The notes under the pieces are model-generated. The model did no database searches and had not been told where the DNA came from. It worked only from the letters and a program-made list of their open reading frames with translations. Positions 8,426 through 16,584 of a DNA stretch of 64,000 nucleotides are shown here, piece by piece. The translations under genes were made by a program, and so were the position numbers. This DNA is from Flexistipes sinusarabici DSM 4947 (GTDB taxonomy: Bacteria; Chrysiogenota; Deferribacteres; Deferribacterales; Flexistipitaceae), in NCBI RefSeq assembly GCF_000218625.1, contig NC_015672.1:310001-374000 (forward strand), given 5' to 3'. Numbering within the stretch: position 1 is the stretch's first letter; each line of letters opens with the position of its first letter.

Positions 8426-9370
8426 ATGCAGGATAAAAAATACAATCTGTTCTGGAATTTTATTTTTGTACTGATTATCGTTTCCATCTGTTTCGGAGTA
8501 TATTATGCATCCAAAAGGGTGGATTACATCTGGCGTTGGGAACGATTATGGCAGTATTTTGTTTACGAGGATGTCACCAATATAAGAACTCCGGTGGCGG
8601 GTAATGTTGAAATAACTGATAACAAAATAAAAGTAATCCCCATGCAGTCAGGAGAACCGTACATCGTAAAAAAGTTTGAGACGAAGAAGGTTAGTGACGG
8701 TGACCTGGTTTTCGAAGGGGATATATTAGCTTCAAATTCAAGAACAAGGGCCGGTCCGCTGTTGACCGGCCTTTATATGACTATCAAAATTTCCATTGTG
8801 GCGATATTTTTTGCCATAATTATCGGTGTACTTACAGGTATTGCAAGGATATCCAGCAATCCTGCTATTAAAAAGCTGGCAGTCACCTATATTGAACTGA
8901 TAAGGGGTACCCCGCTCCTTGTTCAGATTTTCATTTTTTATTTTTTCATAGGAACGGTGTTGCAGCTAAATCGCTTTACAGCGGGAACGGCAGCACTTGC
9001 TGTTTTTACAGGAGCTTACATTGCTGAGATTGTAAGAGCCGGCATTCAGTCCATACCCAAAGGGCAGATGGAGGCTTCAAGAAGTCTCGGAATGAATTAT
9101 TTCCAGGCAATGAGACACATAATTATGCCGCAGGCGTTAAAAAGAACACTGCCTCCGATGGCGGGACAGTTTATTTCGCTAATAAAGGACTCTTCACTGG
9201 TTTCGGTAATTTCAATAACGGATCTTACCAAATCAGGAAGAGAGATTGTCACATCAACCTTTTCACCTTTTGAGGTATGGTTTAGTGTTGCTCTTTTATA
9301 CCTGGTATTAACGTCATCGCTGTCGTTTTTTGTTCAAATTTTGGAAAGGAGATTATCAGAGAGTGATTGA
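8426..9370 (+). CDS. Polar amino-acid ABC transporter, permease
   Basis: 314 residues. An N-terminal anchor (residues about 10-27) is followed by a roughly 90-residue extracytoplasmic insert, longer than in typical HisM/GlnP proteins. The MetI-like core begins near [20 protein letters not shown]. The EAA loop is recognisable as [29 protein letters not shown], which docks on the ATPase. Its stop overlaps the ATPase start by 8 bases. One permease presumably forms a homodimer. Confidence 0.92.
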   Translation: MQDKKYNLFWNFIFVLIIVSICFGVYYASKRVDYIWRWERLWQYFVYEDVTNIRTPVAGNVEITDNKIKVIPMQSGEPYIVKKFETKKVSDGDLVFEGDILASNSRTRAGPLLTGLYMTIKISIVAIFFAIIIGVLTGIARISSNPAIKKLAVTYIELIRGTPLLVQIFIFYFFIGTVLQLNRFTAGTAALAVFTGAYIAEIVRAGIQSIPKGQMEASRSLGMNYFQAMRHIIMPQALKRTLPPMAGQFISLIKDSSLVSVISITDLTKSGREIVTSTFSPFEVWFSVALLYLVLTSSLSFFVQILERRLSESD

Positions 9371-10106
9371 TAGCAAAAAGATTATTATAGCCAAAGATGT
9401 TGTAAAAACATTTCCCAATGGTGTCAAAGCACTAAAAAAAGTTTCAATGGATGTAAGCTATGGAGAGGTTGTTGTCGTTATCGGCCCCAGCGGCTCAGGT
9501 AAATCAACGCTCCTTCGGACGCTGAATTTTCTGGAGCCTATTAATGAAGGAGAAATTATTATCGACGGTATTTCCCTGACAGATCCGAAAACCAATATCA
9601 ATAAGGTCAGGGAAGAGGTGGGGATGGTTTTCCAGCAGTTTAATCTGTTCCCGCATATGAATGCATTGGAAAATATTACAATAGCTCCCACAACGGTAAG
9701 AAAAGTCTCAAAATCCGAAGCTGAAAAAACAGCAATTCAACTGCTTGAAAAAGTTGGGCTTGCAGACAGGGCAACGAGTTTTCCGTCCCAACTTTCAGGT
9801 GGACAGCAACAGAGGGTGGCCATAGCACGGGCATTGGCAATGAAGCCTAAGATTATGCTTTTTGATGAGCCTACAAGTGCTTTGGATCCTGAAATGATTG
9901 GTGAGGTACTTGAGGTAATGAAAACACTTGCCAAAGAAGGTATGACTATGGTAGTTGTAACTCATGAAATGGGTTTTGCAAGAGAGGTTGCCGACAGAGT
10001 AATTTTTATGGATGAGGGTGAGATAATAGAGACTAATACACCTATAGAACTTTTTAAAAACCCGGATAATGAGCGGCTTCAAAAATTCTTAAGCCAGATA
10101 CTTTGA
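9363..10106 (+). CDS. Polar amino-acid ABC transporter, ATP-binding protein
   Basis: I choose the GTG at 9363 ([20 protein letters not shown]) with AAAGGAG 11 bases upstream; an in-frame ATG at 9330 lies inside the permease gene and gives a non-homologous extension. Walker A is GPSGSGKST, the Q-loop is [16 protein letters not shown], the signature is [16 protein letters not shown], Walker B is [14 protein letters not shown] and the switch His is in [15 protein letters not shown]. These match the GlnQ/HisP/ArtP class. It powers import through the permease encoded upstream. Confidence 0.94.
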   Translation: MIDSKKIIIAKDVVKTFPNGVKALKKVSMDVSYGEVVVVIGPSGSGKSTLLRTLNFLEPINEGEIIIDGISLTDPKTNINKVREEVGMVFQQFNLFPHMNALENITIAPTTVRKVSKSEAEKTAIQLLEKVGLADRATSFPSQLSGGQQQRVAIARALAMKPKIMLFDEPTSALDPEMIGEVLEVMKTLAKEGMTMVVVTHEMGFAREVADRVIFMDEGEIIETNTPIELFKNPDNERLQKFLSQIL

Positions 10107-10107
10107 T

Positions 10108-11760
10108 ATGTTATTCAATAAAAAATATAATGTAACAATAAAAAACAGAAATATTACACTGGAAGCAAAGTCCGGTACCAATCTTTATAAGCTTTTGAAA
10201 GAAAATGACATTCCCATATCTTCCCTTTGTAACGGAAACGGTCAGTGCGGCAAATGCAAGGTGAGAATATCATCTCCGATCGGCGGAGAAATCAATAAAC
10301 CCACCAAAAAGGACCGCCTGATTTTAGCGCTGATGAATCTGGAAAACGGCTACAGACTTGCCTGTGAATATATCATTAAATCGGATATAGTTGTGGACAC
10401 CGAAGAATGGAATATTTCTTCCGGTAAAGATCCGGATATACTTGGAGTAAAAAAGAAAAATAAAGATGGGGCTGAAGAGGAACAAAAACCTGCTGAGAAA
10501 GCCGAAGTGAAAGATGAAGAGCCCGGCCCGGTGGAAGATTTTGAAAGCGTGGAATATTCCGAATCCCCAAGCCAATCTGAGTATAAGGCAGGTTATGAGA
10601 CTGAGGTTAAAGAAGGTGAAGAAGATGGAGTTTCGGTTGAAGAGGATGAAGATCAGGCTTATGGTGTCAGGGATGGGTTGCTGCTTATCCAATATCCCGG
10701 CGGTGTGAAATATTATGTGTATGCAGCAGGGATAAACAATATCGCATCCGAAGGTCTGGTCAAAATCAACGAACCGCTTACAGATATTATTGATAACAAC
10801 GTATTATCTGATTTTATCCACGATAATATAGATATTCCCGATTTGGACAGAGTGATTATAATTCTGGACAAAGAACATTTTAGCGGAGAGATATTTTTTA
10901 AACTTATCAACTATCATTCTTTTGAAATCGGCACACTGAAGTGTGAGGTATTGCAGCCTTACAGCGATCCTAAAAATCTGCTGACATTTTTAAGGCTTCT
11001 TAATTCTGTTAATGGGCAGAATCTTCAGGTTGCGCTGGATAATCTGAGGTTTTCTTATTTTTTGAAAGACGGCATTTTTTACTTTTTAAATTCTGAGTAC
11101 GTTTCCGATACTATAGATATAGACAGACTGCTCACCACAGGCAAAAATCCCATTATTGATATTGCAGACGATTTGACTCATGTGACAATGAAGGACGATT
11201 TAAAAGAACCGGACTCCATCGCTCTGCCCGCATTGCTGAAAACAATCAAAATTCTCATGAGAATAGGTGCAGTCAATAACAATTTTGTTCTAAAAGACAG
11301 GAATGAATTGGTGGATGAGCTAAAGCTGGAGCATTTGGTCAAATTTTCAAAGAGAAATGAAGGTAATATGTTTTATATCTACAGGAAGAAGGATGTTGAA
11401 ATATTTCTGAGTCAGCAGATGCTTGACCAGCTGAGGGAGCTGAAAATTTATCTGATGACACTGACTGATTTTGTTCAAAAAGAACTGGGCAATATCGAAA
11501 ACATAATAATACAGAATCTTACCCACTATGATTATTTGGTGAACAATCTTTTCGATTTATCAATACTGCCCAAATATTATTCAAAGAAGACAAAATTTTA
11601 TTCAGGGGATCCCACTATTCTGGCTTCCAAGTTTTTTACAGAGCAGGATGTTAAAACGTTTATTGAATCAAGAATAAACGATATGAGAGAAATCGAGCTT
11701 TATAAAAATGAAGAGTTTAACAAAAGGTTTGATAAAATAGAGCGCAAGCTTACTTCTTAA
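10108..11760 (+). CDS. 2Fe-2S ferredoxin-domain protein with unknown C-terminal domain
   Basis: 550 residues, starting one base after the transporter ATPase stop. Residues 1-100 form a plant-type ferredoxin domain with cysteines at 41, 47, 50 and 86 (C-x5-C-x2-C-x35-C: SLCNGNGQCGKCKVR, then LACEY). Residues about 115-195 are a strongly acidic low-complexity linker. Residues 195-550 are well folded in appearance with no family I recognise; they include helices near the C-terminus with charged heptads. Similar N-terminal ferredoxin domains occur in the reductive activators of corrinoid proteins, but the ASKHA ATPase domain of those is not visible. The tie to the amino-acid transporter suggests a redox or regulatory role in its use. 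Confidence 0.75.
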   Translation: MLFNKKYNVTIKNRNITLEAKSGTNLYKLLKENDIPISSLCNGNGQCGKCKVRISSPIGGEINKPTKKDRLILALMNLENGYRLACEYIIKSDIVVDTEEWNISSGKDPDILGVKKKNKDGAEEEQKPAEKAEVKDEEPGPVEDFESVEYSESPSQSEYKAGYETEVKEGEEDGVSVEEDEDQAYGVRDGLLLIQYPGGVKYYVYAAGINNIASEGLVKINEPLTDIIDNNVLSDFIHDNIDIPDLDRVIIILDKEHFSGEIFFKLINYHSFEIGTLKCEVLQPYSDPKNLLTFLRLLNSVNGQNLQVALDNLRFSYFLKDGIFYFLNSEYVSDTIDIDRLLTTGKNPIIDIADDLTHVTMKDDLKEPDSIALPALLKTIKILMRIGAVNNNFVLKDRNELVDELKLEHLVKFSKRNEGNMFYIYRKKDVEIFLSQQMLDQLRELKIYLMTLTDFVQKELGNIENIIIQNLTHYDYLVNNLFDLSILPKYYSKKTKFYSGDPTILASKFFTEQDVKTFIESRINDMREIELYKNEEFNKRFDKIERKLTS

Positions 11761-12124
11761 GTATCTCTGCCACGGCTTCCTTCAAATCCCTGGCTCTCAC
11801 TGGTTTGTTAAGAAATGAAACCACGCCCATCTCTTTGGTCTTTTTGTATGTTTTGAATGTTCCGAATGCCGTGATCACAATAACCCTTGCTTCCGGGTCG
11901 AAATTTCTGAGTTTTTCTATAAAAGTCATGCCATCCATTTCAGGCATACGCAGATCTGTGACAATTACGTGGTATTCTTTCCTTTCAGCCTTTTTGAGAC
12001 CTTCAGCGCCGTTTTGGGCAACGTCCACATCGTAGCCGTCAATTCGCAGAACTTCCGCATAACCGAGCCTGGTGTGCTCCTCATCATCTACTACCAAAAC
12101 ACTAAAATCGTTTTTATCGCTCAT
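11750..12124 (-). CDS. Single-domain response regulator (CheY-like receiver)
   Basis: 124 residues, receiver domain only. The acidic pocket is VVDDEEHTR (Asp13, Asp14), the phospho-acceptor is Asp57 in VTDLRMPEMDG, the switch Thr is in VIVITAFGT, and the conserved Lys is in FLNKPV. No output domain, so it acts by protein contact. It ends inside the convergent ferredoxin-domain gene by 11 bases and starts 5 bases after the stop of the tandem-Hfq gene, with which it is cotranscribed. No kinase gene is nearby. Confidence 0.9.
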   Translation of the reverse strand: MSDKNDFSVLVVDDEEHTRLGYAEVLRIDGYDVDVAQNGAEGLKKAERKEYHVIVTDLRMPEMDGMTFIEKLRNFDPEARVIVITAFGTFKTYKKTKEMGVVSFLNKPVRARDLKEAVAEILKK

Positions 12125-12129
12125 CAGGG

Positions 12130-12633
12130 TTACCTCTCACCGTCATATTTTATTATTTCACCGCTTTGATAGAGAGGGTAAATAGTTGAGATAGCGGTCT
12201 TATAAATCAGCTGCTGCCTGTCTTCATAGGTCGTAAGCACTGTATAATCATCAAAGCCCACAAGCAGACCTTTAACCTTTACACCGTTTCTCAGGAAAGC
12301 CGTTATCGGAGACTTGGATTTCCTCACCTCGTTGAGAAAAATATCCTGCATAGGCGGGCGCATGTGTTTAGGGTGCTTGCCCTGGTGCATCTGATAGTAG
12401 ATTTTGCTGATGTATTCTATATCTATAACATTTCTTGCAGCGGCTATTGTAGCCAAATCCTGTTTGTAAATATTTGTTTTGATATCGCAGTCGTCTATAA
12501 TTATATTGTACTGATCAAAACCGACGATTTTGCCTCTGAATCTCTCTTTATTAGATAAAATAAAAAGCAAAGGCACATCACGAGTGCGCGCATTTTGCAA
12601 ATAAACAAACTCAACCTGAGCGTATAAAGACAT
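12130..12633 (-). CDS. Tandem Hfq-like (double Sm domain) RNA-binding protein
   Basis: 167 residues with two Hfq-like domains in a row. The C-terminal one (about 95-157) is clear: MQDIFLNEVRKSKSPITAFLRNGVKVKG is Sm1, and LIYKTAISTIYPL matches the Hfq Sm2 motif YKHAISTV. The N-terminal one (about 12-66) is more diverged: LQNARTRDVPLLFILSNKERFRGKIVGFDQYNIII, then NIYKQDLATIA in the Sm2 place. Hfq is normally about 70-100 residues and forms hexamers; a double-domain chain could form a ring from three chains. The expected job is RNA binding for small-RNA regulation. Promoter at 12657-12685. Confidence 0.82.
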   Translation of the reverse strand: MSLYAQVEFVYLQNARTRDVPLLFILSNKERFRGKIVGFDQYNIIIDDCDIKTNIYKQDLATIAAARNVIDIEYISKIYYQMHQGKHPKHMRPPMQDIFLNEVRKSKSPITAFLRNGVKVKGLLVGFDDYTVLTTYEDRQQLIYKTAISTIYPLYQSGEIIKYDGER

Positions 12634-12656
12634 TTCTCCACCTATTAAATATCTCT

Positions 12657-12685
12657 ATACTATAGACTTTTGTGTTTTTTGTCAA
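12657..12685 (-). promoter_or_regulatory. Sigma-70 type promoter of the tandem-Hfq gene
   Basis: On the minus strand: TTGACA (12680-12685), 17-bp spacer, TAGTAT (12657-12662). The start codon is 24 bases downstream and is preceded by GGTGGAG. The insertion sequence IS-B ends only 12 bp upstream of the -35 box, so the promoter core was spared. Confidence 0.7.
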
Positions 12686-12697
12686 CAAAATATCGTT

Positions 12698-14132
12698 TTG
12701 GCACCCTCCCATTTTTTTCACAGTATCATACCAAGTGAACGTTTATTTAACAATTCATCAATTGTAGGAGCTAAATTAGGCGGCTTGGGTTTTCGAAATC
12801 TAAATATTTCCTTAGCCATAATAAATGCTCTGCTAATACCATCTAAAAGGCTATAATATATAAATTTTGGTCGATCTTTCTTTTTGGATTTCTCCCTCTT
12901 AGAATTTGCAATGACCTGCTCTTTTAATATTTCATCCTCCTGTACCATCAGCAATACGCTCCAGGCTAACATGGATGCTCCAAGCAGTGATTTTATCGCA
13001 TTAAAGTTAGGGGTTAAACTCTTCTCTATTCCAAAGCCCTGCTTCTCAAATCTGTAACATTCTTCCACGCCCCAGCGGTGGTAATATCCTGTCACGCGTC
13101 TCTTAATCTCTCTGGATTTCTTTATGTGACCATTTGTAAGTAAAATATGAGGCTCTTTATTCTCCTCCCCCTTATTAACCATTACAGTCACAGGGTAAAG
13201 CTTACCTTCAAGATTTATATAACACTTCTTATAGCCAAACCTAAAAGATTTCCCAATTTTGTAACGTCTGTTTATTTTCTTCACTAAATCAGGAATACTT
13301 ACCGGTTTACCTCCTAAAACAAGGTGGCGCTTTTTTGTTAATCTGGTTACAAAATCAAGATCCTTGTTTAAAAAATAATTCAGCATAATACCGCCGTCAT
13401 AACCTCGGTCTAATACCCACAAACCTTTGGGTCCAGCTGCTGATACAAAATTCTCTACCGCTTTCATACTTTCCGTGTTCATACTCTTAAAGCTCTGTTC
13501 TTCGCTGCTGTACATATCAAGATACATTGGAAATGTTATTCTCTCAGAAGGATTGTAACAACTTATTTGATTTAGATAATAACCGTTGCCGGTACTGCCT
13601 TTGCTCCCATCTCTTAAACGACAATGATTTTCAAAGTTATTGCCAAAATGATGACAAATGTCTCCCGCATCCAATGCTATTATTGTTTCTTCCCTTACTT
13701 TGTCTTTCCACTTGTTCATATTGTAATAATTCGACAATTCAAGAATCTCTGGGTGATCATGGACATTACGGCGTATCCTTTTTAAAGTGTCTTTTATGGC
13801 TATATCTTCCTTCAGGCTTCTTGCTATTTCTGTTAAGTTGCAGCTCTTTGAGGCTAATACTCCGGTTACTATTTCCAAAATATGTTTATGAAGGGGCTTT
13901 TTTACACTTACATTATCCTCTGAAATTGATGATGCTACACTCACAATTTTTCTCTTCACATTTTTCCTAATTTCACCTATCATAAACTGCCTCCTTTTTC
14001 TTTTTTGTTAGTGCTTTATGGTAAATTCACTATACAGGAAAAAGGAGGCTTATTCAATCACTTATCTTCATCTTTTACCTTTCTTTACAAATACTTATCA
14101 AATATCTTTTTGAGAAAATGGGAGGGTGCCAA
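12698..14132 (-). mobile_element. IS4-family-like insertion sequence (IS-B), about 1.44 kb
   Basis: The terminal inverted repeats are TTGGCACCCTCCCATTTT at both ends. AATATCGTT directly flanks both ends (12689-12697 and 14133-14141), a 9-bp target duplication; the exact edge is ambiguous by one or two A/T bases. One intact transposase gene. The ends are a variant of those of IS-A (GGCxxCCxCCCATTTT pattern), so IS-A and IS-B are sister elements. Confidence 0.88.
12718..13983 (-). CDS. IS4-type DDE transposase of IS-B
   Basis: 421 residues from an ATG with AGGAGG 6 bases upstream. It parallels the transposase of IS-A: IIALDAGDICHHFG carries the first Asp, WVLDRGYDGGIMLNYF the second, and YYHRWGVEECYRFEKQGFGIEKSL the Y-x-R-W-x-V-E-E signature with the Glu. 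The C-terminus (FRKPKPPNLAPTIDELLNKRS) differs from that of IS-A. The frame is intact. Confidence 0.9.
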   Translation of the reverse strand: MIGEIRKNVKRKIVSVASSISEDNVSVKKPLHKHILEIVTGVLASKSCNLTEIARSLKEDIAIKDTLKRIRRNVHDHPEILELSNYYNMNKWKDKVREETIIALDAGDICHHFGNNFENHCRLRDGSKGSTGNGYYLNQISCYNPSERITFPMYLDMYSSEEQSFKSMNTESMKAVENFVSAAGPKGLWVLDRGYDGGIMLNYFLNKDLDFVTRLTKKRHLVLGGKPVSIPDLVKKINRRYKIGKSFRFGYKKCYINLEGKLYPVTVMVNKGEENKEPHILLTNGHIKKSREIKRRVTGYYHRWGVEECYRFEKQGFGIEKSLTPNFNAIKSLLGASMLAWSVLLMVQEDEILKEQVIANSKREKSKKKDRPKFIYYSLLDGISRAFIMAKEIFRFRKPKPPNLAPTIDELLNKRSLGMIL

Positions 14133-14209
14133 AATATCGTTATCAGCCGGATTGCGCCCTGTTGCCAACATTTAGATTGAAAATTCCGTCTGAAAAACTC
14201 TTTTATTTA

Positions 14210-14238
14210 TTGACTTCATTATTATTTATTAGTATAAA
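14210..14238 (+). promoter_or_regulatory. Promoter of tRNA-Leu
   Basis: TTGACT (14210-14215), 17-bp spacer, TATAAA (14233-14238); the mature tRNA starts 22 bases later. Confidence 0.7.
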
Positions 14239-14259
14239 CTTCCTGTAAATTTCTTTCCT

Positions 14260-14344
14260 GCCGAGGTGGCGGAATTGGTAGACGCGCATGATTCAGGTTC
14301 ATGTGGGCTTAACGCCTGTGGGGGTTCGAGTCCCCCCCTCGGCA
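14260..14344 (+). tRNA. tRNA-Leu (anticodon CAG)
   Basis: 85 nt. The acceptor stem is GCCGAGG / CCTCGGC with discriminator A. The D arm has GGCGGAATTGGTAGAC, the anticodon stem is CATGA / TCATG around loop TTCAGGT (anticodon CAG), the long variable arm reads GTGGGCTTAACGCCTGT as expected of class II tRNA-Leu, and the T arm is GGGGGTTCGAGTCCCCC. CCA is not encoded. The gap from 14345 to 14717 has no gene and contains AT-rich CGAATAACCACGAATAAC-type repeats and the leader of the MNT gene. Confidence 0.96.
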
Positions 14345-14632
14345 TTATTATTCTGGATACTCCTTAATATAAATTAATAAAAAAATATTATTGAATTATG
14401 TTTCATTAATAGTGTTATTTCCAATGGTGAAAAACGAAAATTGCGGTTTTGGTTTGTCAACAGACGCTATAAAAAGAAAATGCCAAATATAACAATTAAT
14501 AACAATAAATACACTGCGAATAACCACGAATAACTATGAAATTAAGGAAGCCACAAACATGCTAAACTTCAACAACTCCCTCAACCTGTACCTTTTCCTT
14601 TACCTCTACCTTCTCACGCCTTACGCATCATT

Positions 14633-14840
14633 CATCACGGCCTTTCCCTTTCCCCTTGCAATCCCCTGCCGGTATTACTATAATTATTATTAATCTCAAC
14701 AAGAAAGGAGCTCAGACATGCCCGCTGCAAAAAATGAGCTGACAAAAGAGCAGATTCTTCAATACTTACGTGAGCATAAAAAAGAATTATATGAGAAATA
14801 TGGTGTCCGGAAAATCGGACTTTTCGGCAGCTATGCAAGG
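14633..14840 (+). repeat. Duplicated leader and first 41 codons of MNT antitoxin gene, copy 1
   Basis: From CATCACGGCC through the ribosome binding site AAAGGAG into codon 41 of the MNT gene this is almost identical to 24356-24563; the only sizeable difference is a 10-base stretch just before the ribosome binding site. After the codons for GSYAR the two sequences diverge completely. Confidence 0.88.
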
Positions 14841-15029
14841 AATGAAAACAAAAAAGGCAGTGATATAGACATAGTCGTAGAGTTAGAATGTGACAATAAA
14901 TTCAGAAGTTTTTTTGAGCTAAAATATTATCTGGAAGAATCTTTAGATATGGAAGTAGATTTAGGTATAGAAAGTGCTGTAAAACAGGAAGTGAGAAACC
15001 AGATAAACCGGGATATAATCTATGTATAA
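14718..15029 (+). CDS. MNT-type nucleotidyltransferase antitoxin
   Basis: 103 residues, minimal nucleotidyltransferase. The motif GS-x10-D-x-D is present: Gly37-Ser38, then Asp49 and Asp51 (GLFGSYARNENKKGSDIDIVVE). In HEPN/MNT toxin-antitoxin systems the MNT partner inactivates the HEPN RNase by adenylylating a tyrosine. It overlaps the HEPN gene by 8 bases and has a strong AAAGGAG upstream. Its first 41 codons are shared with the MNT gene at 24442, but the rest is a different subfamily. Confidence 0.9.
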   Translation: MPAAKNELTKEQILQYLREHKKELYEKYGVRKIGLFGSYARNENKKGSDIDIVVELECDNKFRSFFELKYYLEESLDMEVDLGIESAVKQEVRNQINRDIIYV

Positions 15030-15369
15030 TCGCGATATAAATCTTTATATAAATGATATCCTCGATTCTGCAGAAGCTATTAAAGATTTTGTCGATAATA
15101 TGGACTATGAAGATTTTTGCAATGACAGAAAAACTTTCAGTGCTACAATAAGAGAGTATATTGTAATTGGAGAGGCTATATCTTCACTTATGGAGATATT
15201 GGAGAAAAAGTTCCCTGAGTATCCTTGGCGGATGATTAAAGATTTTAGAAATTTTATTGTACATGAGTATTTTGGCATTGATAAAAAAATTGTCTGGGAT
15301 TTAACTTCAAAAGAACTTGATGAACTGATAAAAAACATTCAAATTCTGAAAAAAGATTACGACATTTAA
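15022..15369 (+). CDS. HEPN-domain RNase toxin (partner of MNT)
   Basis: 115 residues, all-helical. The catalytic and modification motif R-x4-H-x-Y is Arg76, His81 and Tyr83 (FRNFIVHEYFG), as in HEPN toxins paired with MNT. Family members cleave RNA (tRNA or mRNA) when not neutralised. The gene overlaps the MNT gene, so translation is coupled. The frame is intact. Confidence 0.9.
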   Translation: MYNRDINLYINDILDSAEAIKDFVDNMDYEDFCNDRKTFSATIREYIVIGEAISSLMEILEKKFPEYPWRMIKDFRNFIVHEYFGIDKKIVWDLTSKELDELIKNIQILKKDYDI

Positions 15370-15379
15370 AAAACAACGA

Positions 15380-15545
15380 GTCATAAAAAACAGCCCCGTC
15401 TCAACTCTCTCAACTACTTCAACTTTATAAACCACATCAACCGTTTCAACTTGGTCAATTTTTTCAACTTGCTTTCCTTCCACTCTCACATCCACATACA
15501 CGTCCACGTTTCACGCTTTACGCATTACTCATCACGGCCTTCTCC
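15380..15545 (-). repeat. Nonamer-periodic repeat block, inverted copy
   Basis: Read on the minus strand it contains successive 9-base units of the form GTTGAnnnn (GTTGATGTG, GTTTATAAA, GTTGAAGTA, GTTGAGAGA) preceded by GCGTAAAGCGTGAAACGTGGACG. The same text stands in plus orientation at 19235-19385. No gene; the ORF seen here is a by-product of the 9-base period. Confidence 0.65.
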
Positions 15546-15563
15546 ACTTAGCACCTTTTCTTC

Positions 15564-15591
15564 TTGACACTCCCTTCTTTTTTGGTAGAAT
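15564..15591 (+). promoter_or_regulatory. Sigma-70 type promoter of the sulfate regulator-transporter operon
   Basis: TTGACA (15564-15569), 16-bp spacer, TAGAAT (15586-15591). It sits 31 to 43 bases before the possible start codons of the AAA+ regulator and faces the sulfur genes. Confidence 0.65.
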
Positions 15592-15621
15592 CAGTTATGT
15601 TTTTGACAAAATCCGTCATAT

Positions 15622-16584
15622 TTGGTGGTTCGTTTGAGCGCTAATGTTAATACTGTAAACAACATTATTGGTGCCAATTTAGGCTTGAAGAGTGTTTTGG
15701 ATAAAATCCATGAATATGCACATCTTGATCAGCCTATTACGCTTCTGGCAGAGAACGGAGCCGGCAAGGAAGCTATAGCAAGGGCTATACATAAGGCTTC
15801 CAAGAGATCCTCAGCAACATTTATCAGGGTAAACTGTGCTTCCGTACCAAAAAGCCTGCAGTGGGAATATCTGTTTGGTGATAAAAATGCTCAAAGCAGA
15901 GAAAACGTGGGCTGGTTCGGTAAAGCACACAGAGGCACTCTTCTCCTTGATGAAGTAGGCTCCCTTTCAAAAGCTTCTCAGTCCAGTCTGCTTGAAGTCA
16001 TATCAAACGGCACTCTTACAAATAAATCAGATAAGCCTGTAAGCATTGACGTGAGGCTTTTGGTTTCAGTCAGCGATAATATTCAGGAAATGATTAGCAA
16101 AGATCTTTTTCTGTCAGAATTATGGGAGCGTTTATCCGTTTTTACCATTGAAATCCCGCCTTTGAGAAAACGTCTGGGCGATATAGCCGATCTGGCTGAT
16201 TATTTTGCAAAAAGGGCAGCAGAGAGACTGGGATTTTATCCGCGCTCTCTTTCAGAATTTGATGTTAAAATTTTAAAATCCTACAGGTGGCCGGGCAATG
16301 TGAGAGAACTTGCTTCGGTGATGGAGCGGGCGGTTATACTTGGCGAAGGGAAAACCCTTAAAATAAAAGAGGCTTTAGGCGGCGGCTTTGAAGATATTTC
16401 TGAGATTAAGCCTTTGGATACAGTTATTAAAAATCATATAGAGAAAGTTCTGCGGCACTGCAAAGGAAAGGTAGAGGGTAGAAATGGAGCCGCTCATCTT
16501 TTACAGATTAATCCCAATACGCTGCGTGGAAAGATGAAAAAGTTGAATATCGATCCCAATGAATTCAGGGAGGAAAATAAATGA
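15622..16584 (+). CDS. AAA+ enhancer-binding-protein-like regulator lacking GAFTGA
   Basis: Up to 320 residues. The start is TTG at 15622 or TTG at 15634; the second has GGTGG 5 bases upstream. The NtrC-type AAA+ domain has Walker A (LLAENGAGKEAIARAIH), Walker B (GTLLLDEVGSLSKASQ), sensor 1 (RLLVSVSDN), an arginine-finger region (LSELWERLSVFTIEIPPLRKR) and sensor 2 (YRWPGNVREL). A helix-turn-helix of the Fis type follows at the C-terminus (NGAAHLLQINPNTLRGKMKKLNI). No N-terminal receiver or sensor domain. Where GAFTGA should stand the chain reads LFGDKNAQSRENVGWFGKA, so contact with sigma-54 is doubtful. It precedes the SLC13 carrier with a 4-base overlap and probably controls sulfate uptake. 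Confidence 0.82.
   Translation: MVVRLSANVNTVNNIIGANLGLKSVLDKIHEYAHLDQPITLLAENGAGKEAIARAIHKASKRSSATFIRVNCASVPKSLQWEYLFGDKNAQSRENVGWFGKAHRGTLLLDEVGSLSKASQSSLLEVISNGTLTNKSDKPVSIDVRLLVSVSDNIQEMISKDLFLSELWERLSVFTIEIPPLRKRLGDIADLADYFAKRAAERLGFYPRSLSEFDVKILKSYRWPGNVRELASVMERAVILGEGKTLKIKEALGGGFEDISEIKPLDTVIKNHIEKVLRHCKGKVEGRNGAAHLLQINPNTLRGKMKKLNIDPNEFREENK

Noticed and set aside
15307-15507. 66-residue minus-strand ORF rich in Val and Glu
   Set aside because: Its regular VE pattern comes from the 9-base repeat period; it overlaps the HEPN gene end.
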